Assembly (NCBI GenBank): GCA_046541355.1
Contig: JBKHDM010000001.1
Coordinates: 7,301-71,300 of the forward strand
Length of the DNA: 64,000 bases
Reading direction: 5' to 3'
From: CAYZHV01 sp046541355
GTDB taxonomy: Bacteria > Spirochaetota > Spirochaetia > DSM-27196 > Alkalispirochaetaceae
The notes beneath the pieces were generated by a model. It was not told where the DNA came from and searched no databases. It saw only the letters and a list, made by a program, of their open reading frames with translations. Of the stretch, positions 24,244 to 33,359 are shown piece by piece. Position numbers and translations under genes: made by a program. How positions within the stretch are numbered: the stretch's first letter is position 1; each line of letters opens with the position of its first letter.

Positions 24244-25406
24244 CGCTCCTCCTCTCCCCGCTCCCGCGTCGCTATCGCCCGGGCGAGGCTCTCGTCCACC
24301 AGCTCCCGCTGCCGCTGCTCGAGCTGTTCCACCCCGAGGTCACGGAAGAAGGAGTCGATCACCTCCCCGGGGCGGCGAAGGCTCTCCCGCCTCGCCCCGA
24401 CTCTCGCCGACTCCCCGGGACTCCGGCGGTTGACCCAGTCGAGCATCACCGCCAGGGGATAGCGCTCCCTGAGGCGGCTCATCGCGTCCGGGACCGGAAG
24501 GGAGTCGGTGAGCTCGAGTTTTACGAAGCATCCGGCGGCGCTCTGCTCCCCCCTCATCAGCTCGTCGAAGGAGCCGGTGAGCACCCGCAACCGGCGGGGC
24601 GGGTCGAGGGGCAGCTCGGTGAGCTTCTCCACCCCCCACCAGCGCAGTTCGAGGAGGGTGGTGGACTTTTCCTCCTCCGCCTCGTCGAAGCCGAAGGGGA
24701 GGATCGAGCCGGCGTAGCGAAGCGTGCCCTCCCTGAGGGCAATCTCCTGGGGCCGGTGGAGGTGGCCCATGGCGACGTAGGCCGCCCCGCCGTAGCACTC
24801 AGGGCTCACCTGTTCGATCCCGCCGGCACTCTCGAGAGATCGCTCTGAGTCGCTCCCCCGTCCCCCGGCCACAAAGGTGTGGGAGACGACAACCTGGCGA
24901 ACCTTCGCCGGGAGGAGGGCGTTCGCCTCTCTCATCTGGGCGACAACCACATCCTCGGGAGTCGCTATCCCCGGATCATCGAAGTGGTCCCGGGCGGCGA
25001 AAATCCCGGCATAGGGGATCGCGCTGACCGCCACGCCCCCCTCCTCGTCGGAGAGGAGAAGCGGCTGCGGTGGCCGGGAGAGGCCGCCCCGGATGAGCAC
25101 CCGTCGGCGGTCGTGGAGGGCTCCGCCAAAGCCGATCCGCTCCGGGGCGTCGTGGTTACCGGCGATGACGCAAATCGCCGCCTCGCTATCTCGATAGACC
25201 CGCTCGAGAAAGGTGTCGAAGAGCTCAACCGCCTCCCGCCGCGGATTTCCGCGGTCAAAGACGTCCCCGGCGATGATGAGCAGGTCCGGCCCCTCCTCCT
25301 CCACCATCAGCGCGATCTGTTCGAGCAGTTGCGCCTGATCCTCGAGGAGAGAAAACCCGTTGAAGAGCCGACCGAGGTGCCAGTCGGCGGTGTGGAGTAT
25401 CCGCAT
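24240..25406 (-). CDS. sbcD: SbcD, nuclease subunit of SbcCD
   Basis: 388 residues. All Mre11-type phosphoesterase motifs are present: HTADWHLGRLFNG (about 4-16), IIAGDVFDRGNP, VIAGNHDAPERIGF, VSHTFVAGG and YVAMGHLHRPQ. The C-terminal cap (about 270-388) is less conserved. It provides the Mn-dependent nuclease for DNA-end processing. It is the first gene of the sbcD-sbcC-sfsA unit; the start has no Shine-Dalgarno, and a 156-bp inverted-repeat element lies 51 bp upstream. Confidence 0.95.
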   Translation of the reverse strand: MRILHTADWHLGRLFNGFSLLEDQAQLLEQIALMVEEEGPDLLIIAGDVFDRGNPRREAVELFDTFLERVYRDSEAAICVIAGNHDAPERIGFGGALHDRRRVLIRGGLSRPPQPLLLSDEEGGVAVSAIPYAGIFAARDHFDDPGIATPEDVVVAQMREANALLPAKVRQVVVSHTFVAGGRGSDSERSLESAGGIEQVSPECYGGAAYVAMGHLHRPQEIALREGTLRYAGSILPFGFDEAEEEKSTTLLELRWWGVEKLTELPLDPPRRLRVLTGSFDELMRGEQSAAGCFVKLELTDSLPVPDAMSRLRERYPLAVMLDWVNRRSPGESARVGARRESLRRPGEVIDSFFRDLGVEQLEQRQRELVDESLARAIATRERGEEER

Positions 25407-25457
25407 CTATTGGAAGCTACCACAGATGTGGGGACTCTTTACAGAACCTCTGTTTAG

Positions 25458-25613
25458 TGTCCTCCACCCTGGGGATAGAGGGGAAACTACCTCCAGGTAC
25501 CGAAAGCAGTTAGAGCCGCTGCGGTGGCGGTACCATGGAAATGTCCACTTTTTTCACGGTACATTATTACCAGGTAAGGAATTAGGAGAGATTTATCCCC
25601 AGGGTGGAGGACA
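25458..25613. mobile_element. 156-bp MITE-like inverted-repeat element
   Basis: The ends are perfect 20-bp inverted repeats: TGTCCTCCACCCTGGGGATA at 25458-25477 and its reverse complement at 25594-25613. The core has no coding sequence and is less GC-rich, with GGTACC repeated internally (25498-25503 region and 25529-25534) and TACATTATTACC. No clear target duplication is seen (left flank TTTAG, right flank GTTAA). Size and structure resemble a miniature inverted-repeat transposable element or a paired binding site. The repeat end occurs singly elsewhere in the window. It fills most of the sbcD/acyltransferase gap. Confidence 0.55.
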
Positions 25614-25659
25614 GTTAACACACATCCCCACACCGGAAACCCCCCGGCCGAGCAGGTCA

Positions 25660-26790
25660 TCACACTTCGAGCTGATAGACCCGATGACGCTTGTACACCT
25701 CTCCCCCGAGGGTCTCCATGTCACTGAGCATGAGGTCTGTGGTCTCGGCTATCTGGGTCATCTCCGCCCGGAGGGCGCGCCCTTTCAGGGTCCGCTCGAG
25801 CTCGTAGTACAGGAGCGCTGTGGCGCCGGTCTTCTGAAACTTTGGAAGCACCCCGACGCCGTTGATAATAAACTCCCGTGTCTTGCGCTTCTGGTAGAGA
25901 AGCCGGGCAAGGGAGAGGGGAGTGACCCGGCCGCCACTCGCCTGTATCGCCGGGGAGAGGTCGGGAAAGGTGAGAAGGAAGCCCGCGATCTCATCCCCCG
26001 CCCGGATCACCTTGATAAGCCTCGGATCGCTCACGGTCACCAGGGAGTCAACCAGCTGCGTGAGCTCCCCCTCGGTCATCGGGCAGTACTCCTCGTGGTC
26101 CACCCAGCTCTCATTGTAGATCCGGCCTATCTCCCGGCCCAGGGCGCGCAGTTCCCGCCTCGTTTTCATCTCCGGTATCCGGAAGCTCCCGCGCCTGAGG
26201 GAGATCTCCGCCACCCGACGTATCTTGGCAGGGGTCTCATAGGCGACAGCGTCGAGATAGGCGGATACAAAATCCTTGTACTTCTCAAAGCCGTAGGACT
26301 CCACCATATCCCGGTAGTAGGGCAGATGGTAGTTCATCATGGTCATGGCGGCCCGGGTCTGGTAGCCGTCGATAAGGATCCCCGCCCCGGTCATGCCGGA
26401 GAAACCCTGGGGACCGATCACCCGGCTCAGACGCCGTTGATGCGCCCACTCCTCCACCCGCTGAAAGAGCGCCCCCGCCGCCTCCGGGTCGTTTTTCGTG
26501 TCAAAAAAGTAAAACCGCGCGTCCCTGCGGCCCTGGTAGGCGTTGAAGTTCTTGTTCTCCAGTGCGGCGATCCGGGCAACCACCCGACCGCCCCGGCGGG
26601 CAATAAAGAACTCCCCCTCGGAGTGCTCGAAAAAGGGGTGATTCCGCTCGAGAATGGAGCGCATATCCTGACGAAACCAGGGAACCCAGTAGGGATTGGT
26701 ACGAAATATCTGATGAGGAAGGGTTATGAACTCCTCGGCGTAGGGGGAGCGCGCGTTTTCGACGGTATGGATGGTAAGCTCGTCTGCCAT
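25660..26790 (-). CDS. Large GNAT-fold acyltransferase-like protein
   Basis: 376 residues. The N-terminus (FITLPHQIFRTNPYWVPWFRQDMRSIL; GEFFIARRGGRVVARIAAL) and RVIGPQGFSGMTGAGILIDGYQT match a family of GNAT-fold proteins of about 370 residues, often annotated N-acetyltransferase. The C-terminal half holds a second GNAT-like core (DEIAGFLLTFPDLS, GVLPKFQKTGATALLYYELE). The substrate is unknown. A GTGACA/TAGAAT promoter lies 7 nt before the ATG, and there is no Shine-Dalgarno. Divergent from the lipoprotein gene. Confidence 0.75.
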   Translation of the reverse strand: MADELTIHTVENARSPYAEEFITLPHQIFRTNPYWVPWFRQDMRSILERNHPFFEHSEGEFFIARRGGRVVARIAALENKNFNAYQGRRDARFYFFDTKNDPEAAGALFQRVEEWAHQRRLSRVIGPQGFSGMTGAGILIDGYQTRAAMTMMNYHLPYYRDMVESYGFEKYKDFVSAYLDAVAYETPAKIRRVAEISLRRGSFRIPEMKTRRELRALGREIGRIYNESWVDHEEYCPMTEGELTQLVDSLVTVSDPRLIKVIRAGDEIAGFLLTFPDLSPAIQASGGRVTPLSLARLLYQKRKTREFIINGVGVLPKFQKTGATALLYYELERTLKGRALRAEMTQIAETTDLMLSDMETLGGEVYKRHRVYQLEV

Positions 26791-26797
26791 GGGGGCG

Positions 26798-26827
26798 ATT
26801 CTATCCCGGAGCCCCTCACGCTGTCAC
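26798..26827 (-). promoter_or_regulatory. Promoter of the acyltransferase gene, leaderless
   Basis: Minus strand GTGACA (26827-26822), 18-bp spacer, TAGAAT (26803-26798), then 7 nt to the ATG at 26790. Five of six bases match consensus in each box. No Shine-Dalgarno. Confidence 0.6.
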
Positions 26828-26890
26828 GCTAATGGAAAGGGCCGAAGCCGCCGTAAACTGTTAGTAGTGACGAGTCCAAGGAGGTTCTCC

Positions 26891-27796
26891 GTGCATATCC
26901 GTGCTCTGTTACTCTCCGCACTCTTTTTCGCTCTCCTCGGTTGTGCGGGTACCCCGGAAGCTGCCCCCCGCTCCGATGAGGCAACGCCGGAGGGAGAGGA
27001 AGCGGCGGAGGACCGGGATGCCCGGGCGCTCGAGGAGGCGCGGCAGGAGGCGAACCGTTACCGTCGGGAGATAGAGGAGTTGCGGCAGCGGCTTTCCCTG
27101 CTGGAAACCGAGCCGGCCGAGACCGAGGAGCGTCCGGAGACAGAACAGCTGAGGATCGAAAACCAACGGCTGCGGGAGCTGGTGGAGGAGCTTCGTCTCG
27201 CCCTCGAGGCAACACCGCCTCGGCAGGGTGAGGAGGAAGTGGGAGGGTTCGAGGAGTACCGGGAGGTTGAGAGCCTCGCCGTCGAGGAAGCTCAAGGAAC
27301 CCCACCACGCCTGGCGCTACAGCACGTTGTTCGAATCCCGGTCTCCGGGACCGGATTTCGCTACCTCGACCGGCGCGTGGCGGCCTCCGAGGCGTCCACC
27401 CTCTACCTCGATATCCTTGTTTCCGAGAGAGGCGGGCAGCCGGAGGCGACGCTCCGGGCGAGGGCTGTCTACCCCCTCGACCGGGAACCGCTCCAGGTGG
27501 AGGAGCTTCTCCTAGGATCAGCGGGTCGGCAGTTTCGCTTCGTCGCCGAGACCGTAGCCCGGGAGAGGACAGCTCTTGTCGCGGCGGAAACCGTCACGCT
27601 CCCCCTCGAATCAGAACAGACGAGAGACTTCCTCAGGTTTATGGAGCACCGAACCGGGGAGCGGGTGGAGGTTGCGTTTCGCGGCCGGGGAGGGACGGTG
27701 AGCCATCGGCTCACCCCCGAAGAGCGACGGGCGCTTGCAAACATGCTCTACACCTATCGCGAACTCGGGGGCACGGTAGAACGCCGGCTGCCTTAA
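26891..27796 (+). CDS. Predicted lipoprotein with coiled coil
   Basis: 301 residues from a GTG at 26891, preferred over earlier ATGs because AAGGAGG lies 7 nt before it and a lipoprotein signal follows directly: HIRALLLSALFFALLGCAGT, with lipobox LLGC and Cys at about 18. A Glu/Ala-rich coiled coil spans about 35-115 (EEARQEANRYRREIEELRQRL, IENQRLRELVEELR). The remaining part is beta-rich with no family I recognise. It should be anchored to the periplasmic or outer membrane. Its stop overlaps the clpC stop by 4 bp on the opposite strand. Confidence 0.75.
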   Translation: MHIRALLLSALFFALLGCAGTPEAAPRSDEATPEGEEAAEDRDARALEEARQEANRYRREIEELRQRLSLLETEPAETEERPETEQLRIENQRLRELVEELRLALEATPPRQGEEEVGGFEEYREVESLAVEEAQGTPPRLALQHVVRIPVSGTGFRYLDRRVAASEASTLYLDILVSERGGQPEATLRARAVYPLDREPLQVEELLLGSAGRQFRFVAETVARERTALVAAETVTLPLESEQTRDFLRFMEHRTGERVEVAFRGRGGTVSHRLTPEERRALANMLYTYRELGGTVERRLP

Positions 27797-30351
27797 TCCT
27801 CCCCCTCACTCTCCCCGGAGGGCAGCGCCTTTGTCTCCTCCGGCTCAGGCAGCGCCTTCGGCTTCGGTTTGGGGTTCTTCTCCTGGAAGTAGATGCTCCC
27901 TTTACGCATACCCACCACGATGTGGCTACCCTCACCAAAGCGCCCTTTGAGGATCTCCAGGGCGAGGGGATCTTCGATCTCCCTCTGGATCGTCCGCCTC
28001 AACGGCCGGGCGCCAAACTTCTGGTCGAAACCGGAGTCGATTATGTACTCCCGAGCCTTTCGGTTGACCTCGAGGGTGATCTCCTTCTCGGCAAGACGCA
28101 TCTGAACCTCAGCGAGGAGGATGTCGAGAATGCTTGTCACCTGTTCCTTGGTGAGGCTGTGGAAGACGACGATCTCGTCAACCCGGTTGATAAACTCCGG
28201 CCTGAACATGCGCTTCAGCTCGTTCATCGCCGAGGAGCGGATCTCCGAGTACTCGAGCAGTCCCTCCTGGCTCCGGAAGCCGACCTGGCTCTCCCGGGAG
28301 ATTTCCCGGGCCCCGGCGTTGGAGGTCATGATGAGGACGGTGTTGCGGAAGGAAACCTTGTGCCCCAGATTGTCCTGGAGCTCACCCTCTTCGAGCACCT
28401 GGAGAAGGATGTTGAAGACGTCGGGGTGTGCCTTCTCGATCTCGTCGAGGAGGACAACACTGTACGGCTTGCGCCGGATCTTCTCAGTGAGGACGCCGCC
28501 CTCATCGTAGCCGATGTAACCGGGGGGCGCTCCGACGAGACGGGAGACGTTGTGCTTCTCCATGTAGTCGGACATGTCGATCCGGATCATGTGCTCGTCG
28601 TTGCCGAAGAGAAACTCCGCGAGGCTTTTGGCGAGCAGGCTCTTTCCGACTCCCGTGGGCCCGAGAAAGATAAAGGAACCCATCGGCCGCTCCGGCGCGC
28701 TGAGGCCTGTTCTCGAGCGGCGAATGGCCGAAGAGATCGCCTTGATCGCGTCATCCTGACCGATAACGTTCTTGTGCAGCTCCTTCTCGATCCTCAGGAG
28801 CTTCTCGCTCTCGGTCTGGGCGATCCGGACGAGGGGGATACCGGTAATCTCGGAGAGAACGTAATGAATGTCGTCGGAGTCCACGACGTTGTGCTCGGTT
28901 CGCAGGGTAACTTTCCACTGATCCTTGAGCTCCTCGACCTTGTTCTTCAGCTGCCGCACCTCGTCCCGGACGGCAGCGGCGCGCTCGTAGTTCTGGGAGT
29001 TGACGAGGGTCAGCTTCTCCTGGTTGAGGTCGTCGATCTGCCGCTCGAGGTCGGCGATTTCCTGGGGGCGGACGCTGTTGCTGATCCGCTTGCGGGAACC
29101 CGCCTCGTCGATGAGGTCGATCGCCTTGTCCGGGAGAAACCGGTCGGTGATGTAGCGCCGGGAGAGAACCGAGGCGACCTCGATAGCTCCGGGGGTGTAG
29201 GAGACATTGTGATGCTCCTCGTAGCGATCCTTTACCCCTTTGAGTATTTCGATCGTCTCCTCCACCGAGGGCTCATCAACGATAATGGTCTGGAAGCGCC
29301 GCTCGAGGGCCGCGTCCTTCTCAATGTACTTCTTGTACTCGTTAAGGGTGGTGGCGCCGATACACTGGATTTCCCCACGGCTCAGGGCCGGCTTGAGCAT
29401 GTTTGACGCGTCAATCGCGCCCTCCGCGCCCCCTGCGCCGATGATGGTGTGTAGCTCATCGATAAAGAGAATGATGTTTCCGGAGGTGGTGATCTCCTTC
29501 ATGACCCGCTTGAGCCGCTCCTCGAACTCTCCACGGTACTTGGTGCCGGCGATGAGCCCCGCGAGGTCGAGGGTGAGAACCCGTCTGCCGAGAAGCACCT
29601 CCGGGGCGGTGCCGTCTATGATGTTCTGAGCGAGCCCCTCGACGATCGCAGTCTTTCCGACCCCCGGCTCACCGATGAGGACCGGATTGTTCTTGGTTCT
29701 CCGGGCGAGTATCTGAATCACGCGCTGGATCTCACGGTCCCGTCCGACCACCGGATCGAGCTTATCCTCCCGGGCAAACTCGGTGAGGTCCCGGGAAAAC
29801 TCATCGAGCGTGGGGGTAGCCTTTTTGGCGGTGGTTGTGGTCGAGCCGCTGCGCCGCTTTCCCTGGGACTGTCGTCCGCCCTGCATGGAGCCTGCAGCGG
29901 CGGCTCCTCCGGTGCTTCCGGAGAGCTCGCTGACTATCTCCCGGAGCATTTCGACGGTGATACTGAACTTGTTGAGAAACTTACCCGTCTCGCCCCCGGG
30001 CTCCCGGCTGCAGGCGAGAAGCAGATGCTCGGTACCGATGTACTCATGTCCGAGGTTCCGCGCCTCCTCCGCCGAGTCCTCGAGAACCTTTTTACCCCTC
30101 GGTGAGGGAGGCACGTCCCCGAGAATAAATCCTCCCCGCTTCCGGGGAATGGAGTTTTCCAGCTCGATCTGCATCTTTGCAGGATCGATCATCGCCTTTT
30201 CGAGCGCCTTGTATCCAAGTCCGCCGCCCTCTTTGAGCAGGGCGAGCATAATATGTTCGGGCAAGAGTTGGTCAGAATGAAACCGCTTCGCCTCATCCTG
30301 GGCGAGTATCGTAAGTACCCGCTGGGCCCGCTGTGTCAGCCCCTTAAACAT
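27793..30351 (-). CDS. clpC: ClpC, AAA+ unfoldase of the Clp protease
   Basis: 852 residues. Double N-domain repeat (about 1-150, FKGLTQRAQRVLTIL and RGKKVLEDSAEEARNLGHEYIGTEHLLL), first AAA+ with Walker A GEPGVGKTA and DELHTIIGAGG, a central M-domain/UVR-type coiled coil (LTLVNSQNYERAAAVRDEVRQLKNKVEELK), and second AAA+ with GPTGVGKSLLAKSLAEF. The UVR-like middle segment marks it as ClpC rather than ClpB. It should unfold proteins for ClpP. mcsA-mcsB-clpC lie together; mcsB overlaps by one base (TGATG). The C-terminal tail (PKPKPKALPEPEETK) is low-complexity. Confidence 0.95.
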   Translation of the reverse strand: MFKGLTQRAQRVLTILAQDEAKRFHSDQLLPEHIMLALLKEGGGLGYKALEKAMIDPAKMQIELENSIPRKRGGFILGDVPPSPRGKKVLEDSAEEARNLGHEYIGTEHLLLACSREPGGETGKFLNKFSITVEMLREIVSELSGSTGGAAAAGSMQGGRQSQGKRRSGSTTTTAKKATPTLDEFSRDLTEFAREDKLDPVVGRDREIQRVIQILARRTKNNPVLIGEPGVGKTAIVEGLAQNIIDGTAPEVLLGRRVLTLDLAGLIAGTKYRGEFEERLKRVMKEITTSGNIILFIDELHTIIGAGGAEGAIDASNMLKPALSRGEIQCIGATTLNEYKKYIEKDAALERRFQTIIVDEPSVEETIEILKGVKDRYEEHHNVSYTPGAIEVASVLSRRYITDRFLPDKAIDLIDEAGSRKRISNSVRPQEIADLERQIDDLNQEKLTLVNSQNYERAAAVRDEVRQLKNKVEELKDQWKVTLRTEHNVVDSDDIHYVLSEITGIPLVRIAQTESEKLLRIEKELHKNVIGQDDAIKAISSAIRRSRTGLSAPERPMGSFIFLGPTGVGKSLLAKSLAEFLFGNDEHMIRIDMSDYMEKHNVSRLVGAPPGYIGYDEGGVLTEKIRRKPYSVVLLDEIEKAHPDVFNILLQVLEEGELQDNLGHKVSFRNTVLIMTSNAGAREISRESQVGFRSQEGLLEYSEIRSSAMNELKRMFRPEFINRVDEIVVFHSLTKEQVTSILDILLAEVQMRLAEKEITLEVNRKAREYIIDSGFDQKFGARPLRRTIQREIEDPLALEILKGRFGEGSHIVVGMRKGSIYFQEKNPKPKPKALPEPEETKALPSGESEGED

Positions 30352-31424
30352 CAGTCATTTCCTCCCAGCCGCTCGCCTAACCAGGTTCGAGCGACTGATG
30401 CGCGCCACTTCGGCACCGCATCGGTTTGTTGTGTATGTTCGGCGTGCACACGGTGCGCCTGCCGCAGATGGCCCTCCTGCAGTAGAACAAAGAGGGCAGT
30501 AATATCCGGCAGGCGCACTCCTTCGATCAACCCGACAGCGACTCCGACTCGCGCCGTGGAAATCAGCTCGTACGCCTCCTCCGCCCCGAGGGAGCGGGAG
30601 TGTCTGAGAAGCCCGAGGGCCCGGTGGGCGGCATCCTCAACCTCATCCGTGTGGGCGGCGAGGAGTTCTGCTCGCGCCTCCCGTTCATAATGTAGTAACA
30701 GTTGGCAGCTCTCTTCAAGAAGTTGGAGGGTCTCCTCGTCGGAGCGTCCGAAGCCGGTGCGGTTTGACACGATGTAGAGGCTCCCGGGCGACCCACTACC
30801 GGAGCCGGGAAACGCCTCGAGCTTTACCAGCTTGCGGTCGAGTTCTGAGGTCGCCTCGGAGAGGGAGGCGTTATTCTCGAGAATCGGGAGATGGAGGAGA
30901 AAGGAGAGGCGCAGACCGCTTCCGGCGTTGTCGATATTTGAGGTGAGGTAGCCGAGGCGGAGGCTTACCGCGTAGTCGAGATAGCCTTCGAGATGGGTAT
31001 CTACCGAGTCCACCACGCTGTAGGCGCCGAGGGCCGAGAGTCCGGGGATGAGAGAAACGAGGCGGAGGTGGTCCTTGTCCCAGACCTGCACCGCCGCCGC
31101 CTCGTCGTCCCGGACAAAGGCGACCGGCTCGAGAACCACACCTTCCCTGGGGGGAGGCAGGAGGTTGCGCTCGCGGTAGCAGCGCCGCTCGAGCTCGTCC
31201 GCCTGGCCAGGGTCGACGGTGAGATAGAGGCGGTCCGCCTCGTAGAGGGCCGCCTCGACAGCCTTGACTACGGCGATCTGCTCCTCTCGTCCCCCGGCGG
31301 GAGGAAAGGCGAGGCCCGAGAGGTTACGGGATAGTCTGCAGCGTGAGGATATGACAACGTCCTGGTCCGGACCTTCCCGGGTGAACCAGCTCTCCTTTGA
31401 GAGTGATGGTGTGTGGCTGAGCAC
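30351..31424 (-). CDS. mcsB: McsB, protein arginine kinase
   Basis: 357 residues. The phosphagen-kinase-like catalytic domain is clear: VISSRCRLSRNLSGLAFP (about 24-41, the nucleotide-binding SSR segment), NLLPPPREGVVLEP, and NRTGFGRSDEETLQLLEE. McsB phosphorylates arginines and marks proteins for ClpC-ClpP. The gene starts 3 bp after mcsA and overlaps clpC. The full C-terminal domain (HTDEVEDAAHRALGLLRHSRSLGAEEAYELIS) is present. The activator is encoded directly upstream. Confidence 0.95.
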   Translation of the reverse strand: MLSHTPSLSKESWFTREGPDQDVVISSRCRLSRNLSGLAFPPAGGREEQIAVVKAVEAALYEADRLYLTVDPGQADELERRCYRERNLLPPPREGVVLEPVAFVRDDEAAAVQVWDKDHLRLVSLIPGLSALGAYSVVDSVDTHLEGYLDYAVSLRLGYLTSNIDNAGSGLRLSFLLHLPILENNASLSEATSELDRKLVKLEAFPGSGSGSPGSLYIVSNRTGFGRSDEETLQLLEESCQLLLHYEREARAELLAAHTDEVEDAAHRALGLLRHSRSLGAEEAYELISTARVGVAVGLIEGVRLPDITALFVLLQEGHLRQAHRVHAEHTQQTDAVPKWRASVARTWLGERLGGND

Positions 31425-31427
31425 CCG

Positions 31428-31940
31428 CTACTCCTCGGCGAGCTTACTCAGTTGATCCCGAAGCTCCGCGGCGGACTCGTAGTCCTCCTCTTCCACCGCG
31501 ACCTCGAGGTGTCTCAGGATTCGCTCGCGCTCGATAAAAAGGGCGCGGTAGCGGCGCAGCCGGGGCGGAACCTTGCCTGAGTGGGTGTAGTTGCTCGCCC
31601 GGATCTCCAGGAGGGTCTCGATGGTGTCACCGAACACCGCGTAGCACTCCTCACAGCCGACTGCGCGGTTCATCACCAGCTCCTGGTGCCTGGTGCCGCA
31701 TCGTGGACAGACCTGGTCGGTCTCCCCTCCGGCGAGGGAGCGGACAAAGATATCCCCGAGGAGGTAGGGAACCGAGGTTGCCCCTGAGCGATGAATGTCT
31801 ATGCCGAGGTGCCGGGCCCGTTGTTCGGAGATAAAGTGCTCACGCTTCGTACCGCCAAAGTACTGTACGATCCGTACGCGCCGGTCTGCGTCGCCCTCTT
31901 TCATACATTCAGACTCTACCACAAAGCGAGGTTCCCTCAC
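31428..31940 (-). CDS. mcsA: McsA, activator of McsB, with degenerate N-terminal zinc finger
   Basis: 170 residues, from a GTG at 31940 (a GTG at 31922 with GAGGG upstream is an alternative). The central CPRCG...CEECY zinc pair (about 82-102) is kept. The N-terminal CxxC pairs of Bacillus McsA are lost: one lone Cys (ESECMKEGD) remains, and the second pair is replaced by ISEQRA. A C-terminal UVR helix (RHLEVAVEEEDYESAAELRDQLSKL) is present, the ClpC-contact module. McsA stimulates McsB and couples it to ClpC. Confidence 0.88.
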   Translation of the reverse strand: MREPRFVVESECMKEGDADRRVRIVQYFGGTKREHFISEQRARHLGIDIHRSGATSVPYLLGDIFVRSLAGGETDQVCPRCGTRHQELVMNRAVGCEECYAVFGDTIETLLEIRASNYTHSGKVPPRLRRYRALFIERERILRHLEVAVEEEDYESAAELRDQLSKLAEE

Positions 31941-31997
31941 AATGAGGCAGCTGCCGGACTCCCGGGAGAGCGGGCGCGGTCGATGTCGTTTACGGTT

Positions 31998-33359
31998 CTA
32001 CTTCCGGCGCAGCATCTCGAGAGGGTAGACCTGCACGCCCCTGCGGGCGGGTATGAGGGCGGCAAAGAGGGAAAGGGCCATAGCGAGGGCCGCGAGGAGG
32101 GAGAGTTCGAGGGGATCGAGGGAGATCGGTACCCGCTCGAGGTAGAACTCCCGGCTGAAAATGAGGATCCGCGTCGCCTCCTCCCGGGCTGTAAAAAGCC
32201 CACGAAGGAAACGCACAAACCCGTTTACAACCCCCTCGAGTATGACCAGAAGCTCGTTTACGTTTATCGCAAGGAGTACCCCGAGAAGAAGACCGATCCC
32301 GACCCCCGCAACACCGATCACGGCTCCCGCGGTCAGAAAAATGTGCTGAATCAGTCGCGGGTCAGCACCGATGGTCCTCATAAAGGCGATCTCCTGCTCC
32401 TTTTCAACCACAAGCAGTACCAGGGTCGAGGAGACGTTGACCGAGGCAACCACAACAATAAGAAGCATTATAAAGAGAAGCAGATTACGGGTGGTCTGAA
32501 AGGAGACGTACCTCGAGCGCTCGAGGCCGTACCAGCTGTACAGCCGCCACTGTTCTCCGAGGGTATCCCGAACGCCACCGAGGGTTGCCTGCGCCGAGCT
32601 CTCGTCCCGGCGGTCCTCCAGAGAGGGCAAGGGCGAACCGAAGAGCGCCGGCTGCAGGGCGTAGGGCTCTTGGATCTTCACGCCGATAAAGGTGTCGGAG
32701 TTCTCCGCCGGCAGGAGCTGAAGACCGCGCTGGAGCGGAATGAATGCCCAGAGCCGGTCGAGCTCCTGGTAGCCGGTCGAGACCACCCCGGTCACCCGAA
32801 ATCGGGATACCCTCGGGAGAAAGGACCTCCCCTCGAGGGAGCGCACGGTCAGCAGACGGATCTCGTCTCCCACCCCGGCGTCGAGCTCCTGCGCGAGAAA
32901 GCGCCCGAGCACGATACTATTGTCGGAGTCCAGATCGAAGGCGCCGGCCTCGACGGAGAGATACTCACGAAAGCCGCGATCCCGATCCCGGAGGTCCGGA
33001 GGAACCGAGCGGACCTGCACCCCGCTCTTACCCGTGTCCGAGGAGAGAAGCCCGACACCCCGGTGCTCGATCCCGGCGTGCTCCACGCCGTCGACGGCGG
33101 TGAGCTCGGAGACGAGGCGGTCCAACGCCTCCGGCTCGAGGGAGTCCCCGGGGTACGCCTGGAGGTGGTAGGTACCGGTCTCGATATACCGGGCGGTGAT
33201 CCCGCGGATCATGCCGTCCGCAAGCTCCATCACCAGGACCAGAGGCACCATGGCAAGGGCGATCCCGGCGACGGCGGAGATTGTTCTCCTCCGGTTGCCC
33301 CCGGCACGGCGGAAGAGGTAGCGAACCGCTATCGCCCAAGGGAGTGCCGCCCCCCTCAT
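31998..33359 (-). CDS. LolC/E-type ABC permease (second copy)
   Basis: 453 residues. FtsX-family permease layout: first helix near 25-45 (ISAVAGIALAMVPLVLVMELADGM), a large periplasmic domain to about 265, then three membrane helices (LLLFIMLLIVVVASVNVSSTLVLL; GVGIGLLLGVLLAINVN; LELSLLAALAMALSLFAALIPA). RAGGNRRRTISAVAGIAL is a shortened form of the LolC/E N-terminus. With LolD and the other permease it should extract lipoproteins from the inner membrane. The ATG overlaps the lolD stop in an ATGA. It appears to be the LolE-like half of a heterodimer. Confidence 0.85.
   Translation of the reverse strand: MRGAALPWAIAVRYLFRRAGGNRRRTISAVAGIALAMVPLVLVMELADGMIRGITARYIETGTYHLQAYPGDSLEPEALDRLVSELTAVDGVEHAGIEHRGVGLLSSDTGKSGVQVRSVPPDLRDRDRGFREYLSVEAGAFDLDSDNSIVLGRFLAQELDAGVGDEIRLLTVRSLEGRSFLPRVSRFRVTGVVSTGYQELDRLWAFIPLQRGLQLLPAENSDTFIGVKIQEPYALQPALFGSPLPSLEDRRDESSAQATLGGVRDTLGEQWRLYSWYGLERSRYVSFQTTRNLLLFIMLLIVVVASVNVSSTLVLLVVEKEQEIAFMRTIGADPRLIQHIFLTAGAVIGVAGVGIGLLLGVLLAINVNELLVILEGVVNGFVRFLRGLFTAREEATRILIFSREFYLERVPISLDPLELSLLAALAMALSLFAALIPARRGVQVYPLEMLRRK

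Noticed and set aside
25360..26832. Plus-strand open frame across the 156-bp element and acyltransferase
   Set aside because: Spans an inverted repeat and an antisense gene; no start signal.
27922..29406. Long plus-strand open frame antisense to clpC
   Set aside because: Shadow of clpC with no family resemblance.
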